Below are positions 1-8,135 of a stretch of 64,000 nucleotides of DNA, in pieces. Position numbers and translations under genes: made by a program. The stretch comes from Njordibacter sp905182035. Its GTDB lineage: Bacteria > Pseudomonadota > Gammaproteobacteria > Pseudomonadales > Balneatricaceae. Numbering within the stretch: the first letter of the stretch is position 1; every line of letters begins with the position of its first letter. The stretch lies in the NCBI RefSeq assembly GCF_047730075.1, contig NZ_CP159831.1:744001-808000 (forward strand), given 5' to 3'. The notes under the pieces were generated by a model. It was not told the DNA's origin, searched no databases, and saw only the letters and a list, made by a program, of their open reading frames with translations.

Positions 1-15
1 CTATGTCCAAAGATG

Positions 16-27
16 TCACTTAAGTGA
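16..27. repeat. 12-bp perfect palindrome at the left edge
   Basis: TCACTTAAGTGA reads identically on both strands and lies about 28 bp beyond the stop of the minus-strand dioxygenase gene. It could be an operator for a gene outside the window or a chance palindrome. Nothing else was seen in bases 1-54. Confidence 0.25.
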
Positions 28-54
28 GCGACAATATTATCTGACGTCAAATTC

Positions 55-1227
55 TTAAAGCGACTCTTCATAGTATTTCTCCTCAACGGCTAAGGCATTA
101 TCTTGGGTATTGTTAAGCACAGCTAAACGAGAAAGCAAGCCGTCCATATCGGCATAACAGCCTTGCAACCAACGTGTGCCAGCACCCGAAAATGCCTTAC
201 GAGCGTGCAATACACGCGTATTATCGATCACAAAACAATCACCAGGATTAAGTCTAAAGCCTACTTCTGAGGCTGGGTCATCAATGATTTCACCCAAGCG
301 GCGGTAGGCCGCATAATAGTCTGCCATATGCTCAAAGGGAATGTCGGTGAAGGGCGCAGCAGAGCGGTTGTTAAAACGTATGCCTTGTAATTGCCCGTCC
401 GCTGCGATTTCAATCATGGGGCGTTTAGATTGCAAACAAACGTCATCTTCGCCAGCATACTCAAAACGCGCGCAATAACAACTTAGTAAATCAAAGCCGT
501 GCGGGCTTTCTTGTTGAAGTTGGGTTGCGGCCTTAAATCCATCAACCAATACATTGTCGCCACCCGGCGCCGAACTTTCTAGGCAGTAGAGCACTTGGAT
601 GGTAGGCACAGGGTCGCGGTAAGGATTGTCTGTGTGGGCCTGCAAGGCCAAGCCGGTATAGGCAAGATTGGTGGGTTTTTCTTCTACCCGTACCTCAAAG
701 ATACGCCCATAGTTGGTCTCCCGTAGGTGGCCAAACAAGTCCACCACTTGAGTTAACGCACCGGCTTGCACAGGGCCTCCGTTGAGCTTGGCAAAACCAA
801 AACGGGCGATATCGCTGAGCCATGCCTGCAGTGCCTTGGGAGATGCCGCAATAGAATCAAAGTTGGCCTGGGGTAAGTTGGACATTATACTACTGTCCCA
901 CAAAACTTGAGTGGGTTTGTGCCAACCCTTAACCGTATTAACAGGCTTGTCATAGGCATGGGTCATCAGCCAGTCTAAGGGGTACTGTATGGTTTTATTT
1001 TCTGGCATGAAGGTGATTTGCACACAGTCGTGGTTTAGTTGAGCATGACTTACATGGGTGCTGGCATTAATGTCTCGCAGGCTAATAAGGCGCTGGCCAT
1101 TACCTGTGCTGCGGCTGTCTTTGTCTAATGCATTATCCCTTAGCCAAATGGCATGAAAACGAGTGGTGTTGTCGGCAATAGTTAGGCTAATGACTTGGCC
1201 CTTTGGGCCGATAGTGACACTGTTCAT
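55..1227 (-). CDS. gamma-butyrobetaine hydroxylase-like 2-oxoglutarate/Fe(II) dioxygenase (TauD/TfdA family)
   Basis: 390 aa, ATG start. The N-terminal part resembles the small domain of gamma-butyrobetaine and trimethyllysine hydroxylases (WLRDNALD near residue 29), but the zinc-binding cysteines seen in many homologues are absent, as in some bacterial relatives. The C-terminal TauD-type double-stranded beta-helix shows the iron ligands: HTD in LQAHTDNPYRDP, and the distal His in NTRVLHARKAF, followed by the 2-oxoglutarate-binding Arg region (GTRWLQGCYAD). The family hydroxylates quaternary-amine or related carboxylate substrates in the cytoplasm using O2 and 2-oxoglutarate. The substrate here is unknown. 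It is last of three same-strand genes with an FAD oxidoreductase and an aldehyde dehydrogenase, which suggests one catabolic pathway for an amine-containing compound (inference). Confidence 0.8.
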   Translation of the reverse strand: MNSVTIGPKGQVISLTIADNTTRFHAIWLRDNALDKDSRSTGNGQRLISLRDINASTHVSHAQLNHDCVQITFMPENKTIQYPLDWLMTHAYDKPVNTVKGWHKPTQVLWDSSIMSNLPQANFDSIAASPKALQAWLSDIARFGFAKLNGGPVQAGALTQVVDLFGHLRETNYGRIFEVRVEEKPTNLAYTGLALQAHTDNPYRDPVPTIQVLYCLESSAPGGDNVLVDGFKAATQLQQESPHGFDLLSCYCARFEYAGEDDVCLQSKRPMIEIAADGQLQGIRFNNRSAAPFTDIPFEHMADYYAAYRRLGEIIDDPASEVGFRLNPGDCFVIDNTRVLHARKAFSGAGTRWLQGCYADMDGLLSRLAVLNNTQDNALAVEEKYYEESL

Positions 1228-1349
1228 GTAAGGTCCACTATTGATTTTAATAAAGGCAGTTTATGCTAGATTTTACATAAGGTATATTTATTTAAGTAGA
1301 GTTTAGGGTGTGGTTTCAACCCCTTTTCCGTTAGCTCAACCCTCGGTTG

Positions 1350-1367
1350 TGGCTGAGTATTCAGCCA
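1350..1367 (-). terminator. small hairpin after the FAD oxidoreductase gene
   Basis: TGGCTGA-gtat-TCAGCCA is a perfect 7-bp stem with a 4-nt loop, about 18 nt past the stop codon of the minus-strand oxidoreductase gene. There is no T-run on that strand, so it may stabilise the 3' end or mark processing rather than terminate. Confidence 0.3.
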
Positions 1368-1384
1368 TACAGCCTAAGTTGCGC

Positions 1385-2653
1385 TTAATACCTGCGGCCT
1401 AACCAATGGCTAAGGGTTGCCCCCATGTCAAAGTAGGCAGTCTTTAGGCCAATGTAGCTTTCTGGTTTGGGTTCTGTAATGGCTATTGGCAGGTGATCTT
1501 CATTGCCAGTCATAGCCCAGGTCGCTGCCGCTTTGCCGAATGTTGTGCCGGGGCCAATACCGCGGCCACTATAGCCGTATAAACGAATACCATTGTTCCC
1601 AAGCCGAGTTATTTTTGGCAAATGATCTGTGGTCATAGCAATACGGCCACTCCACATGTATTCAAACTCATACTCAGTAATATGTGGGAACAGGGCCTTG
1701 AGTTGGCGATGGGCCCAATTAATGTGTGTGTGCTTGGCTTTACCATCTAGGGAACCTACGCCACCGATGATCAAACGCCCACTTTCATCTACCCTAAAAG
1801 ATGACATCACCTGATTTGTATCCCAGCACCCTTCGCCATTGGGCAAGATTATTTTTCTTTGTTGAGCCGTGAGTGGACGGGTGGCAAATTGGGCATAATG
1901 AACACTGGTGAAGGCTGTGTTGGGTGTTGATAGTGTGTCATAGGCGTTGGTGGCGTGAATCAATTTATTGGCAGTAACGCTGCCATCAGCTGTGGTAACT
2001 AACCAATGCTGGCCATTATGGTGGTATGTAAGGGCTGGCGACTGGGTATGTATAACAGCACCAGCATTGGTGGCGGCGTGGGCTAGGCCTAAGGCGTAAT
2101 TTAGAGGCTGCAATGTGCCCGCTCTGGGATCTAACAAGGCGCCTAAAAATTGGTTTGAACCGGTGCGCTGCTCGGTGTTGCTAGCCCCTAATAATGTCAC
2201 AGGTGCATTGCGTTTCACTTGTTGCGCAAGGCGTTGCTTTAGTTGGCGCAACCCAGCGCTATTAGTGGCACAGTGTAAGGTGCCATGGCGCAGTGGGTGG
2301 CATTCAATCTGGTGTTGCTGGATGAGAGAAAACACTAGGTCTGGTGCAGCAGCTAAAGCATGGTTAAGTTTAATTCCTGCTACTTGCCCTAGTATGGTTT
2401 CTACTTCATCAGGTGGTGTCCATAAACCTGCATTAACCAAGCCTACATTTCTACCAGACCCTCCATGCCCTACGGTGCAGGCCTCTAATACATGCACCGA
2501 CATGCCTTGCTGGGCTGTGTGCAGTGCAGCAGAAAGGCCGCTATAGCCGCCACCTATAATGACAACATCACTGTGTAGATTACCTTTGAGTGGTGAGCTT
2601 ACAAAGGTATCGTTGGCTTTGGCTCGCCAGAGGTTATGGTTCGTTATCGGCAT
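1385..2653 (-). CDS. FAD-dependent amine/amino-acid oxidoreductase (DAO family)
   Basis: 422 aa. The N-terminus carries the Rossmann dinucleotide motif VVIIGGGYSGLSAALH (about residues 30-45), followed by an acidic residue at the end of the next strand (VHVLEA) and the GRNVGLVNAGLW segment typical of the glycine/D-amino acid oxidase (DAO) group that includes gamma-glutamylputrescine oxidase. The C-terminal FAD-contacting segment LYGYSGRGIGPGTTFG is present, so the enzyme looks complete. It should oxidise a C-N bond to an imine that hydrolyses to an aldehyde or keto acid. The aldehyde dehydrogenase gene ends just 30 bp upstream of this start, which fits oxidation of the aldehyde product. The exact substrate is not deducible. 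Confidence 0.8.
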   Translation of the reverse strand: MPITNHNLWRAKANDTFVSSPLKGNLHSDVVIIGGGYSGLSAALHTAQQGMSVHVLEACTVGHGGSGRNVGLVNAGLWTPPDEVETILGQVAGIKLNHALAAAPDLVFSLIQQHQIECHPLRHGTLHCATNSAGLRQLKQRLAQQVKRNAPVTLLGASNTEQRTGSNQFLGALLDPRAGTLQPLNYALGLAHAATNAGAVIHTQSPALTYHHNGQHWLVTTADGSVTANKLIHATNAYDTLSTPNTAFTSVHYAQFATRPLTAQQRKIILPNGEGCWDTNQVMSSFRVDESGRLIIGGVGSLDGKAKHTHINWAHRQLKALFPHITEYEFEYMWSGRIAMTTDHLPKITRLGNNGIRLYGYSGRGIGPGTTFGKAAATWAMTGNEDHLPIAITEPKPESYIGLKTAYFDMGATLSHWLGRRY

Positions 2654-2683
2654 TTTGTATCAAAATTTCCCTACAGTTAAGGC

Positions 2684-4108
2684 TCAGGACCTAAGCATGA
2701 TTTTTATGATGCTATCGAACCTTTTACCGTAGGGTGGATACATCATAGACAAAGAAGGGAAGCGAGCTTGCTTAAAAATTGGCCTAAGTTTGCTCATAGC
2801 CATAAAACCTTCTGCGCCATGGTATTGCCCCATGCCACTTTCGCCTACGCCACCAAACGGCATGTCCTGCTGACCTACATGAAGTGTGGTCTCATTAAGA
2901 CACACCCCTCCAGATCTTGTTTTGTTAATGACCTTTGCTTGCATGGCCTTGTCATCACTGAATAGATACAGGGCCAGTGGCCTATCTTGGCCATTAATAT
3001 AGTCCAACACTTCGTCTATATGTTGGTAGGTCATAATGGGTAATATTGGGCCAAATATTTCTTCCTGCATCACTCTCATAGCACCCGTAACACCTGTTAA
3101 CAAGGTGGGAGGGAACTTTCGAGTCACATTATTGGCAACACTGTTAGGCACTAGTGCAGTGGCTGTTGCACCTTGATCAGTCGCATCTGCAAGGGTGCTT
3201 TTAAGACGCCTGTAGGCTTGGTCATTGATAATGGAGGTGTAATCTGCGTGCTCGATGTCTGGGTAGCGGCTACCTACAATGGCTTTGGCTGCAGTAATAA
3301 ACAAGTCTACCTTGCCTTCTGGGACAAACAGGTAGTCCGGTGCCACACAGGTTTGGCCTGCGTTTATGCACTTTGAAAAAAGTAGCCGTTCTGCAGCTTT
3401 AGTCATTGAGTAATCGGGCGCAATAATAGTAGGGGACTTGCCACCCAATTCTAAGGTCACTGGGGTTAGGTTGTCTGCGGCGGCGCGCATCACCTGGCGG
3501 CCGCTAGCTCCAGAACCGGTGAATATGAGATGGTCAAAGGCTAGGGCAGAAAATTCTGAGCCTATAGCATCAGGCACAATTGTCAGCATGTCTTCTGAAA
3601 ACTGTTCAGCAAATAAGCCTTGCAATAACTGGCTTAGGTGGCTTGAATTAGCGGCCATTTTAATCATGCAACGGTTACCTGCAGCAAGGGCACCAATGAG
3701 CGGGCTGATACATAAAAATAACGGGTAGTTCCATGGCACTACAATACCTACCACCCCTAAGGGTTGTGGAACCACTGTGTTGCGGGCGCCCAAAAGCCAC
3801 ATGGATACCGAACGTTTTTGTGGGCGCATCCACTTCTTTAAACGTTTACGAGTGTACTTGATGCCATCTATACACAAAAATAGCTCTGCTAACCGTGTTT
3901 CTTGGTGAGCGCGGTTACCAAAGTCATTAGAAATGGCCTTGGCAATGGCGCTTTCGTTAGTTCTTAGGATACCCAAGAGTTTGTTTAGGGTTTCTAACCT
4001 TTGCCCTAAGCTGGGTATGCCTTGGTTATAGTAGGCCTTTCGTTGTGCGTCTAATACCTTGTCTAAATGTTGCTTGCTCATAGGGGTTTGGTGGTTGGAA
4101 GTGGCCAT
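2684..4108 (-). CDS. aldehyde dehydrogenase, coniferyl-aldehyde-dehydrogenase-like
   Basis: 474 aa. NAD(P)-dependent aldehyde dehydrogenase fold: the Asn of the PWNYPLFL segment, the Rossmann glycine segment FTGSGASGR, the catalytic general base region LELGGKSP, and the catalytic Cys in NAGQTCVAPDY are all visible. The C-terminus (PFGGVGESGMGQYHGAEGF) matches the short membrane-associated/coniferyl aldehyde dehydrogenase (CalB-like) subgroup rather than the betaine aldehyde group. The subgroup is broad, acting on aromatic and long-chain aldehydes, so the name should not be read as lignin metabolism. It is first of the three-gene minus-strand cluster. An internal ATG nine codons downstream is an alternative start. 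Its 5' side is divergent from flgF. Confidence 0.83.
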   Translation of the reverse strand: MATSNHQTPMSKQHLDKVLDAQRKAYYNQGIPSLGQRLETLNKLLGILRTNESAIAKAISNDFGNRAHQETRLAELFLCIDGIKYTRKRLKKWMRPQKRSVSMWLLGARNTVVPQPLGVVGIVVPWNYPLFLCISPLIGALAAGNRCMIKMAANSSHLSQLLQGLFAEQFSEDMLTIVPDAIGSEFSALAFDHLIFTGSGASGRQVMRAAADNLTPVTLELGGKSPTIIAPDYSMTKAAERLLFSKCINAGQTCVAPDYLFVPEGKVDLFITAAKAIVGSRYPDIEHADYTSIINDQAYRRLKSTLADATDQGATATALVPNSVANNVTRKFPPTLLTGVTGAMRVMQEEIFGPILPIMTYQHIDEVLDYINGQDRPLALYLFSDDKAMQAKVINKTRSGGVCLNETTLHVGQQDMPFGGVGESGMGQYHGAEGFMAMSKLRPIFKQARFPSLSMMYPPYGKRFDSIIKIMLRS

Positions 4109-4264
4109 GGCCTAACTGATCCGCGTGGATTTGGTTGAATATGTATTAATGATAAGGCTAAGCCTCCTGTGCATGCAATCATTTGGTAAAAAAGCTGCGG
4201 CAAGGGTTTGCCATGTAGACTTTTTTTATGTAAAAAATAGTTATAAAACAATGTATTAATACTT

Positions 4265-4281
4265 TTGGCACGCTCTGTGCT
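4265..4281 (+). promoter_or_regulatory. sigma54 promoter for flgFGH
   Basis: TTGGCACG-ctct-GTGCT matches the sigma54 consensus (TTGGCACG-N4-TTGCW) with the invariant GG and GC in correct register, 37 bp before the flgF start. This makes flgF the first gene of its own transcription unit. The 210-bp gap from 4109 to 4318 otherwise holds AT-rich sequence and presumably the divergent promoter of the aldehyde dehydrogenase gene, which I could not pin down. Confidence 0.7.
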
Positions 4282-4318
4282 TATGTGTTGGCATAAGGCA
4301 ATAATTTAAGAGGCCAAT

Positions 4319-5059
4319 ATGGATAAGATGATATTCACCATGCTTAACAGCATGAAGAACGTACAGACTAAACAAACCAACAATGCCCACGAAATAGCTA
4401 ACGTGGTAACACCTGGTTTTAAGAAGTCCTACAGCGAACAAACTAAATCCATGGATGTGCACATACCTGGCGTTCATAATTCCCGGGCTATGCCAATCTC
4501 CAAGGCCACTAACGTGGTAGATATGAACCCCGGTGCTTTAATGATTACTGGCCGACCTTTGGATATCTATATTCAAGGTGACGGCGCCCTTGTTGTACAG
4601 GGGCCTGAGGGGCAGGATTTTTATACTCGCCGCGGTGATCTGTCTGTTTCCGCTGGTGGCACGTTAGTTAATGGCACAGGGAAATTGGTGTTAGGAGACG
4701 ATGGCCCAATTACTATCCCTCAAGGTTCCAATATATCAATCGCCAGTGATGGCACGATTACTATGATACCCGCAGGTGCCACCCAAGAAGTGGAGGTCGG
4801 GCGTCTTAAGTTAGTGGATACAACAGACCAAGACATGTTGATTCGTGAAGATGGTACGTATCAATTGGCGGAAGGCGAATTGCCAGTCAGTGCCGAGATA
4901 AAGGTCACGGCTAAAGCGCTAGAAGGTAGTAACGTTAATGTAGTGGATTCAATGGTGAGGATGATTACCCTGTCGCGCCAATATGAAATGGCTGTAAATA
5001 TGATCAAAAATGCCCGTGAAGTAGATGCCGCTAGTGCTACTACCATGCGCTTAACTTAA
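4319..5059 (+). CDS. flgF: flagellar proximal rod protein FlgF
   Basis: 246 aa, ATG preceded by AAGAGG. FlgF is a rod protein of the axial family, exported through the flagellar type III apparatus and assembled between the MS ring and the distal rod. The N-terminal axial motif is recognisable but altered: ANVVTPGFKK instead of the usual ANxxTxGFK spacing around NLANVNTTGFK. The C-terminal signature is normal (GSNVNVVDSMVRMI, then SRQYEMAVNMI). It is followed after 20 bp by flgG. Unusually, the gene is preceded by an unrelated divergent operon and its own sigma54 site instead of flgE. Confidence 0.92.
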   Translation: MDKMIFTMLNSMKNVQTKQTNNAHEIANVVTPGFKKSYSEQTKSMDVHIPGVHNSRAMPISKATNVVDMNPGALMITGRPLDIYIQGDGALVVQGPEGQDFYTRRGDLSVSAGGTLVNGTGKLVLGDDGPITIPQGSNISIASDGTITMIPAGATQEVEVGRLKLVDTTDQDMLIREDGTYQLAEGELPVSAEIKVTAKALEGSNVNVVDSMVRMITLSRQYEMAVNMIKNAREVDAASATTMRLT

Positions 5060-5079
5060 TTAATAAATAGGAGACTCCT

Positions 5080-5865
5080 ATGGATTCCTCATTATGGGTT
5101 GCTAAAACAGGCCTAGATGCGCAACAGCGTCGTATGACTGTTGTTGCCAACAACTTGGCCAACGTAAACACCACAGGTTTTAAACGTGACCGTGCGGTGT
5201 TTGAAGATTTACTTTATCAAACAATACGCCAACCTGGCGCGCAGATTGACCAAAATTCCAATTCGCCTACGGGCTTAGTACTAGGTACAGGTACTCGTGT
5301 TGTGGCGACGGAAAAAATTCACAGTCAAGGCAACATGATTCAGACAGACAATGCCCTTGATCTTGCCATTGATGGCAGTGGATTTTTACAATTAATGCGC
5401 TCGGATGGCGTTATTGGCTATACCAGAGATGGTTCCTTAAAGCTGGATAATCTAGGCCAGTTAGTTACCGCTAGTGGCAACCTGCTGCAGCCAGCAGTCA
5501 CCATACCTGCTAATGCTCGCTCAATCACCATCGGTAAAGACGGCACTGTAAGTGTACAAACATTTGATCAGGATGTTTCTACGGTGGTGGGTAATATCCA
5601 GATCGCTAACTTCATCAACCCAGCTGGCCTTCAGGCCATGGGCGGTAACAATTATGTAGCAACTGCTGCTAGTGGTGAGGCGCAAGTGCTCACTCCTTCG
5701 CTAGAAGGTGCTGGCTCACTCATTCAGGGCTCACTGGAAGCGTCAAATGTTAACGTTGTGGAATCTATGGTGAACATGATTGAAACCCAGCGTGCTTATG
5801 AGGTGAACTCTAAAGCCATTGCGGCGGCAGACGGCATGTTGCGCTTTATTAACAACAACCTTTAA
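5080..5865 (+). CDS. flgG: flagellar distal rod protein FlgG
   Basis: 261 aa, the usual family length. The N-terminus is canonical (MDSSLWVAKTGLDAQQRRM, then NLANVNTTGFKRDRAVF) and the C-terminus has the axial-family signature (EASNVNVVESMVNMIETQRA). FlgG builds the distal rod that crosses the peptidoglycan and outer membrane through the P and L rings. A GGAG ribosome-binding site precedes the ATG. It sits between flgF and flgH in the order expected for flg operons. Confidence 0.97.
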   Translation: MDSSLWVAKTGLDAQQRRMTVVANNLANVNTTGFKRDRAVFEDLLYQTIRQPGAQIDQNSNSPTGLVLGTGTRVVATEKIHSQGNMIQTDNALDLAIDGSGFLQLMRSDGVIGYTRDGSLKLDNLGQLVTASGNLLQPAVTIPANARSITIGKDGTVSVQTFDQDVSTVVGNIQIANFINPAGLQAMGGNNYVATAASGEAQVLTPSLEGAGSLIQGSLEASNVNVVESMVNMIETQRAYEVNSKAIAAADGMLRFINNNL

Positions 5866-5907
5866 CCACGCGTAATTAAACCGCGTCATTACATATAGGT
5901 GAAACAC

Positions 5908-6591
5908 ATGGCTAAGTTAAAGCTCACAAACAAACAGACACCCAAAGTGGGCGCATTGATCCTCACTTGTCTATTGCTCAGTGCATGCGCCAGTAAGCCC
6001 ATGCCGATTAAAACCAGTGATTTCTCACCGGTGTTACCACCAGTGCCCATTGAAAAAACGGTAGCCGATGGCTCTGTTTACTCTGGCGGTATTAACGATG
6101 GTTTATTCGGCGATCGGAAGGCCTATCGCGTAGGTGACATCATTACCATTATACTGCGCGAAAAAACCATGTCTGAAAAAAGTGCTAGTAATGTAACCTC
6201 ACGTACAGCCAACAATAATGTGATACCCACTATCTTAAAAGGAGATGCAACCCTTTCCACTGCCATGGCTGCTAGTACTATCGATAACACCGGTAAAGGC
6301 AGCACCTCACAATCTAATACCCTGGGTGGTGATATTTCGGCCACCGTTGTGCGGGCGCTCACCAACGGCAACTTGATCATCCGTGGTGAAAAGATGATTA
6401 CCCTTAATGATGGCAACGAATATATTCAGATTTCCGGCATGATCCGTTCAGAAGATGTGCAGCCAGACAACACCGTATTATCTAAGCGCATTGCCAACGC
6501 AGAAATTAGCTACAGTGGCGACGGCGACTATGTGGACGCTACTAAGGCGGGTTGGGGCACGAAGTTGTTCTATAAGATTTGGCCTTTCTAA
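5908..6591 (+). CDS. flgH: flagellar L-ring lipoprotein FlgH
   Basis: 227 aa from the ATG at 5908. An in-frame GTG nine bases upstream lies inside the AGGTGA ribosome-binding site, so it is unlikely to be the start. The signal sequence ends in the lipobox LLSAC, giving an acylated Cys and outer-membrane anchoring. The body has the L-ring signature SVYSGGINDGLFGDRKAYRVGDIITIILRE and the end YKIWPF. FlgH forms the outer-membrane bushing around the rod. The expected next genes flgI (P ring), flgJ, flgK and flgL are not here; the gene is followed by 319 bp without a gene and then flagellin. Confidence 0.95.
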   Translation: MAKLKLTNKQTPKVGALILTCLLLSACASKPMPIKTSDFSPVLPPVPIEKTVADGSVYSGGINDGLFGDRKAYRVGDIITIILREKTMSEKSASNVTSRTANNNVIPTILKGDATLSTAMAASTIDNTGKGSTSQSNTLGGDISATVVRALTNGNLIIRGEKMITLNDGNEYIQISGMIRSEDVQPDNTVLSKRIANAEISYSGDGDYVDATKAGWGTKLFYKIWPF

Positions 6592-6783
6592 GTCCTAAGG
6601 TTATAGAAGCCCGTAACTCCATCTTAGTAAACGCTTCACTCTTGGCTTTGCCACAGAGTGAAGCGAAACTCCCTCCCCATGCTTGTGAACGATTCACTCT
6701 TGTCATTGTGACCTGTAAAGCAATCCTCCCTCCCAATCCTTGTAAACTCTGTGAAGTAATCCAAAAATAATTCATAAAAACCC
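6592..6783. other. non-coding stretch after flgH
   Basis: Together with the flagellin leader, 6592-6910 is a gap of 319 bp without a credible gene. It holds a patch of imperfect direct repeats (6619-6762), a strong hairpin (6632-6665) and then the flagellin promoter and leader. Short open frames through the patch have no recognisable product or ribosome-binding site. This is where flgI-flgJ-flgK-flgL would lie in many relatives. Confidence 0.6.
6619..6762. repeat. imperfect tandem repeats resembling a REP/MITE-like palindromic element
   Basis: Two related units of about 57 bp (6619-6676 and 6677-6733) and a partial third (6734-6762) can be aligned by eye: each has CTT(A/G)GT(A/G)AAC or similar, a TTCACTCTTG core in the first two, and ends in CTCCCTCC or AATCC. 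The first contains the perfect inverted repeat CGCTTCACTC / GAGTGAAGCG (6632-6641 and 6656-6665) with TGGC/GCCA inside the loop. The second contains GTCATTGTGACC followed by AAAGCAATCC, resembling the widespread GTCATTGCGAG...GAAGCAATCC palindromic repeats of many proteobacteria. I read it as degenerate copies of such an element. Confidence 0.5.
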
Positions 6784-6810
6784 TAAAGTTCCTCATGAGT
6801 CCGCCGATAG
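6784..6810 (+). promoter_or_regulatory. sigma28 (FliA) promoter of flagellin
   Basis: TAAAGTTC, an 11-nt spacer, then GCCGATAG: 7 of 8 matches to each half of the FliA consensus (TAAAGTTT-N11-GCCGATAA). It lies 100 bp before the flagellin ATG, leaving a leader of about 90 nt. FliA itself is encoded at 42656-43363. Confidence 0.9.
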
Positions 6811-6910
6811 TTAATCCAAAGGCTATTCCAACCCGGCCTTGATCGAGCGATTTCCAGCTCGGAGATCGTATAGAAATAGGGTCGGTTTATTTACTTTAGG
6901 AGTACTTATC

Positions 6911-8059
6911 ATGAGCATGGTAATCGGAACAAACGTAGCATCTTTAACAGCACAACGTCATTTGGCATCTTCACGCGCTGACATGGAAACTTCCATGGAG
7001 CGTTTATCTTCTGGTAAGCGCATCAACTCAGCCATGGACGATGCAGCTGGTTTGGCAATTGCCAATAAATTGGAGTCTAAAGTGACAGGCCTTAATCAAG
7101 CCGTAAGAAATGCCAACGATGGTATATCGCTCGTCCAAACAGCTGAAGGCGCTCTAGAAGAAGTGAGTGACATTCTTAATCGAATGAAAGAGCTGGCAGT
7201 ACAGGCGTCTAACGGCACTTATGCGGCGACAGATTTAACTGCAATGAATACCGAGTTTGTGGCTCTTGCAACTGAAATTACGCGTATTTCTGAAGACACT
7301 GACTTTAATGCAATTCTCGTAACTGGCGCTACTAGTACAATTACCTTTCATATTGGTGACGGAGCCTCAGATACATCTACTGTTGTGTTGCAGGATATGG
7401 CCGCTGACGCTATTGGTGGTGGCGCAACAACGACGGATCATTTGGCTGTGAAAGCCATTACTGCAGCTTATGTCATTGATACTACTGCAGAGGTATCAAC
7501 CCAGACTTTGGCAGCCGCCGCGACAGCTGGTGATACCCTTAGGTTAACAGTTGGAGGTACGGAATATACTCAAGCGTTCTCAGGAACTGCGGCTAACACT
7601 ATGGCCCTTTTTTCGGCGAAAGTAGCAGCGGATGATGAAATCGCTTCAGTTACTTCTAGTGCTACAGTTTTGACTATAACTGGTGCTTCTACCTCTTCAG
7701 GTGCTGTGACTGCGAATATTCTTACCGTAACAACTGACGCTGCCACCAAGTTAGATGCCTCGCGTGTGACTACCGTTGCACTTGCAAACGCTTCTGTCAC
7801 CAGTGTGGATAATGCGCTTGCAACTGTAGATGCTTACCGTTCAGTTCTCGGTGCAGCATCTAATACGCTGGGTCATACTGTGAATAACTTGATGAATGTC
7901 TCAGAAAATCAGTCCGCTGCGCAGTCTCGGATTGAAGATGCTGACTACGCAGTAGAGTCTGCAAACCTTGCTAAGGCGCAAGTTTTGCAGCAAGCAGGTA
8001 CAGCAATGTTAGCCCAGGCTAATGCTTCTGGCCAAAGTGTGTTGTCGCTACTTAAGTAA
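6911..8059 (+). CDS. fliC: flagellin
   Basis: 382 aa from the ATG at 6911, preceded by TTAGGAG; the frame stays open upstream but that part is leader downstream of the sigma28 promoter. The N-terminal D0/D1 region (about residues 1-140: VIGTNVASLTAQRHL, RLSSGKRINSAMDDAAG, NDGISLVQTAEGAL) and the C-terminal D1/D0 region (RIEDADYAVESANLAKAQ to SVLSLLK) are canonical. The central variable part (about residues 150-295) is threonine/alanine-rich and contains a block (VGGTEYTQAF, then ANTMALFSAKV, then a VLTIT strand) that clearly resembles two blocks in FliD downstream. Exported through the flagellar secretion system with FliS as chaperone. Only one flagellin gene is seen in this window. Confidence 0.96.
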   Translation: MSMVIGTNVASLTAQRHLASSRADMETSMERLSSGKRINSAMDDAAGLAIANKLESKVTGLNQAVRNANDGISLVQTAEGALEEVSDILNRMKELAVQASNGTYAATDLTAMNTEFVALATEITRISEDTDFNAILVTGATSTITFHIGDGASDTSTVVLQDMAADAIGGGATTTDHLAVKAITAAYVIDTTAEVSTQTLAAAATAGDTLRLTVGGTEYTQAFSGTAANTMALFSAKVAADDEIASVTSSATVLTITGASTSSGAVTANILTVTTDAATKLDASRVTTVALANASVTSVDNALATVDAYRSVLGAASNTLGHTVNNLMNVSENQSAAQSRIEDADYAVESANLAKAQVLQQAGTAMLAQANASGQSVLSLLK

Positions 8060-8074
8060 TGCGTTAACCTTATA

Positions 8075-8104
8075 GGTAGGTGGTGGGTTCACCCATCACT
8101 TGCC
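8075..8104 (+). terminator. strong hairpin between flagellin and flaG
   Basis: GGTAGGTGGTGGGT / ACCCATCACTTGCC can pair over about 13 positions counting G-U pairs. It begins 15 nt after the flagellin stop. There is no U-run after it, so it more likely protects the flagellin mRNA 3' end or lowers read-through into flaG than acts as a full terminator. Confidence 0.5.
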
Positions 8105-8135
8105 AAGAAATAAAACTTGTTAACGGGAGGGTATC

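Noticed and set aside
2115..2546. 143-codon plus-strand open frame
   Set aside because: It lies antisense inside the FAD oxidoreductase gene, whose motifs are conserved; no start signal.
4256..4477. 73-codon minus-strand open frame over the flgF start
   Set aside because: Overlaps the sigma54 promoter and flgF coding sequence; no recognisable product.
6542..6796. Small open frames on both strands across the flgH-flagellin gap
   Set aside because: They run through the repeat patch, lack ribosome-binding sites and recognisable products, and the patch is better explained as non-coding repeats.
6839..6910. Longer flagellin start adding 24 residues
   Set aside because: Homologous flagellins start at the 6911 ATG, which has the ribosome-binding site; the extension is untranslated leader behind the sigma28 promoter.
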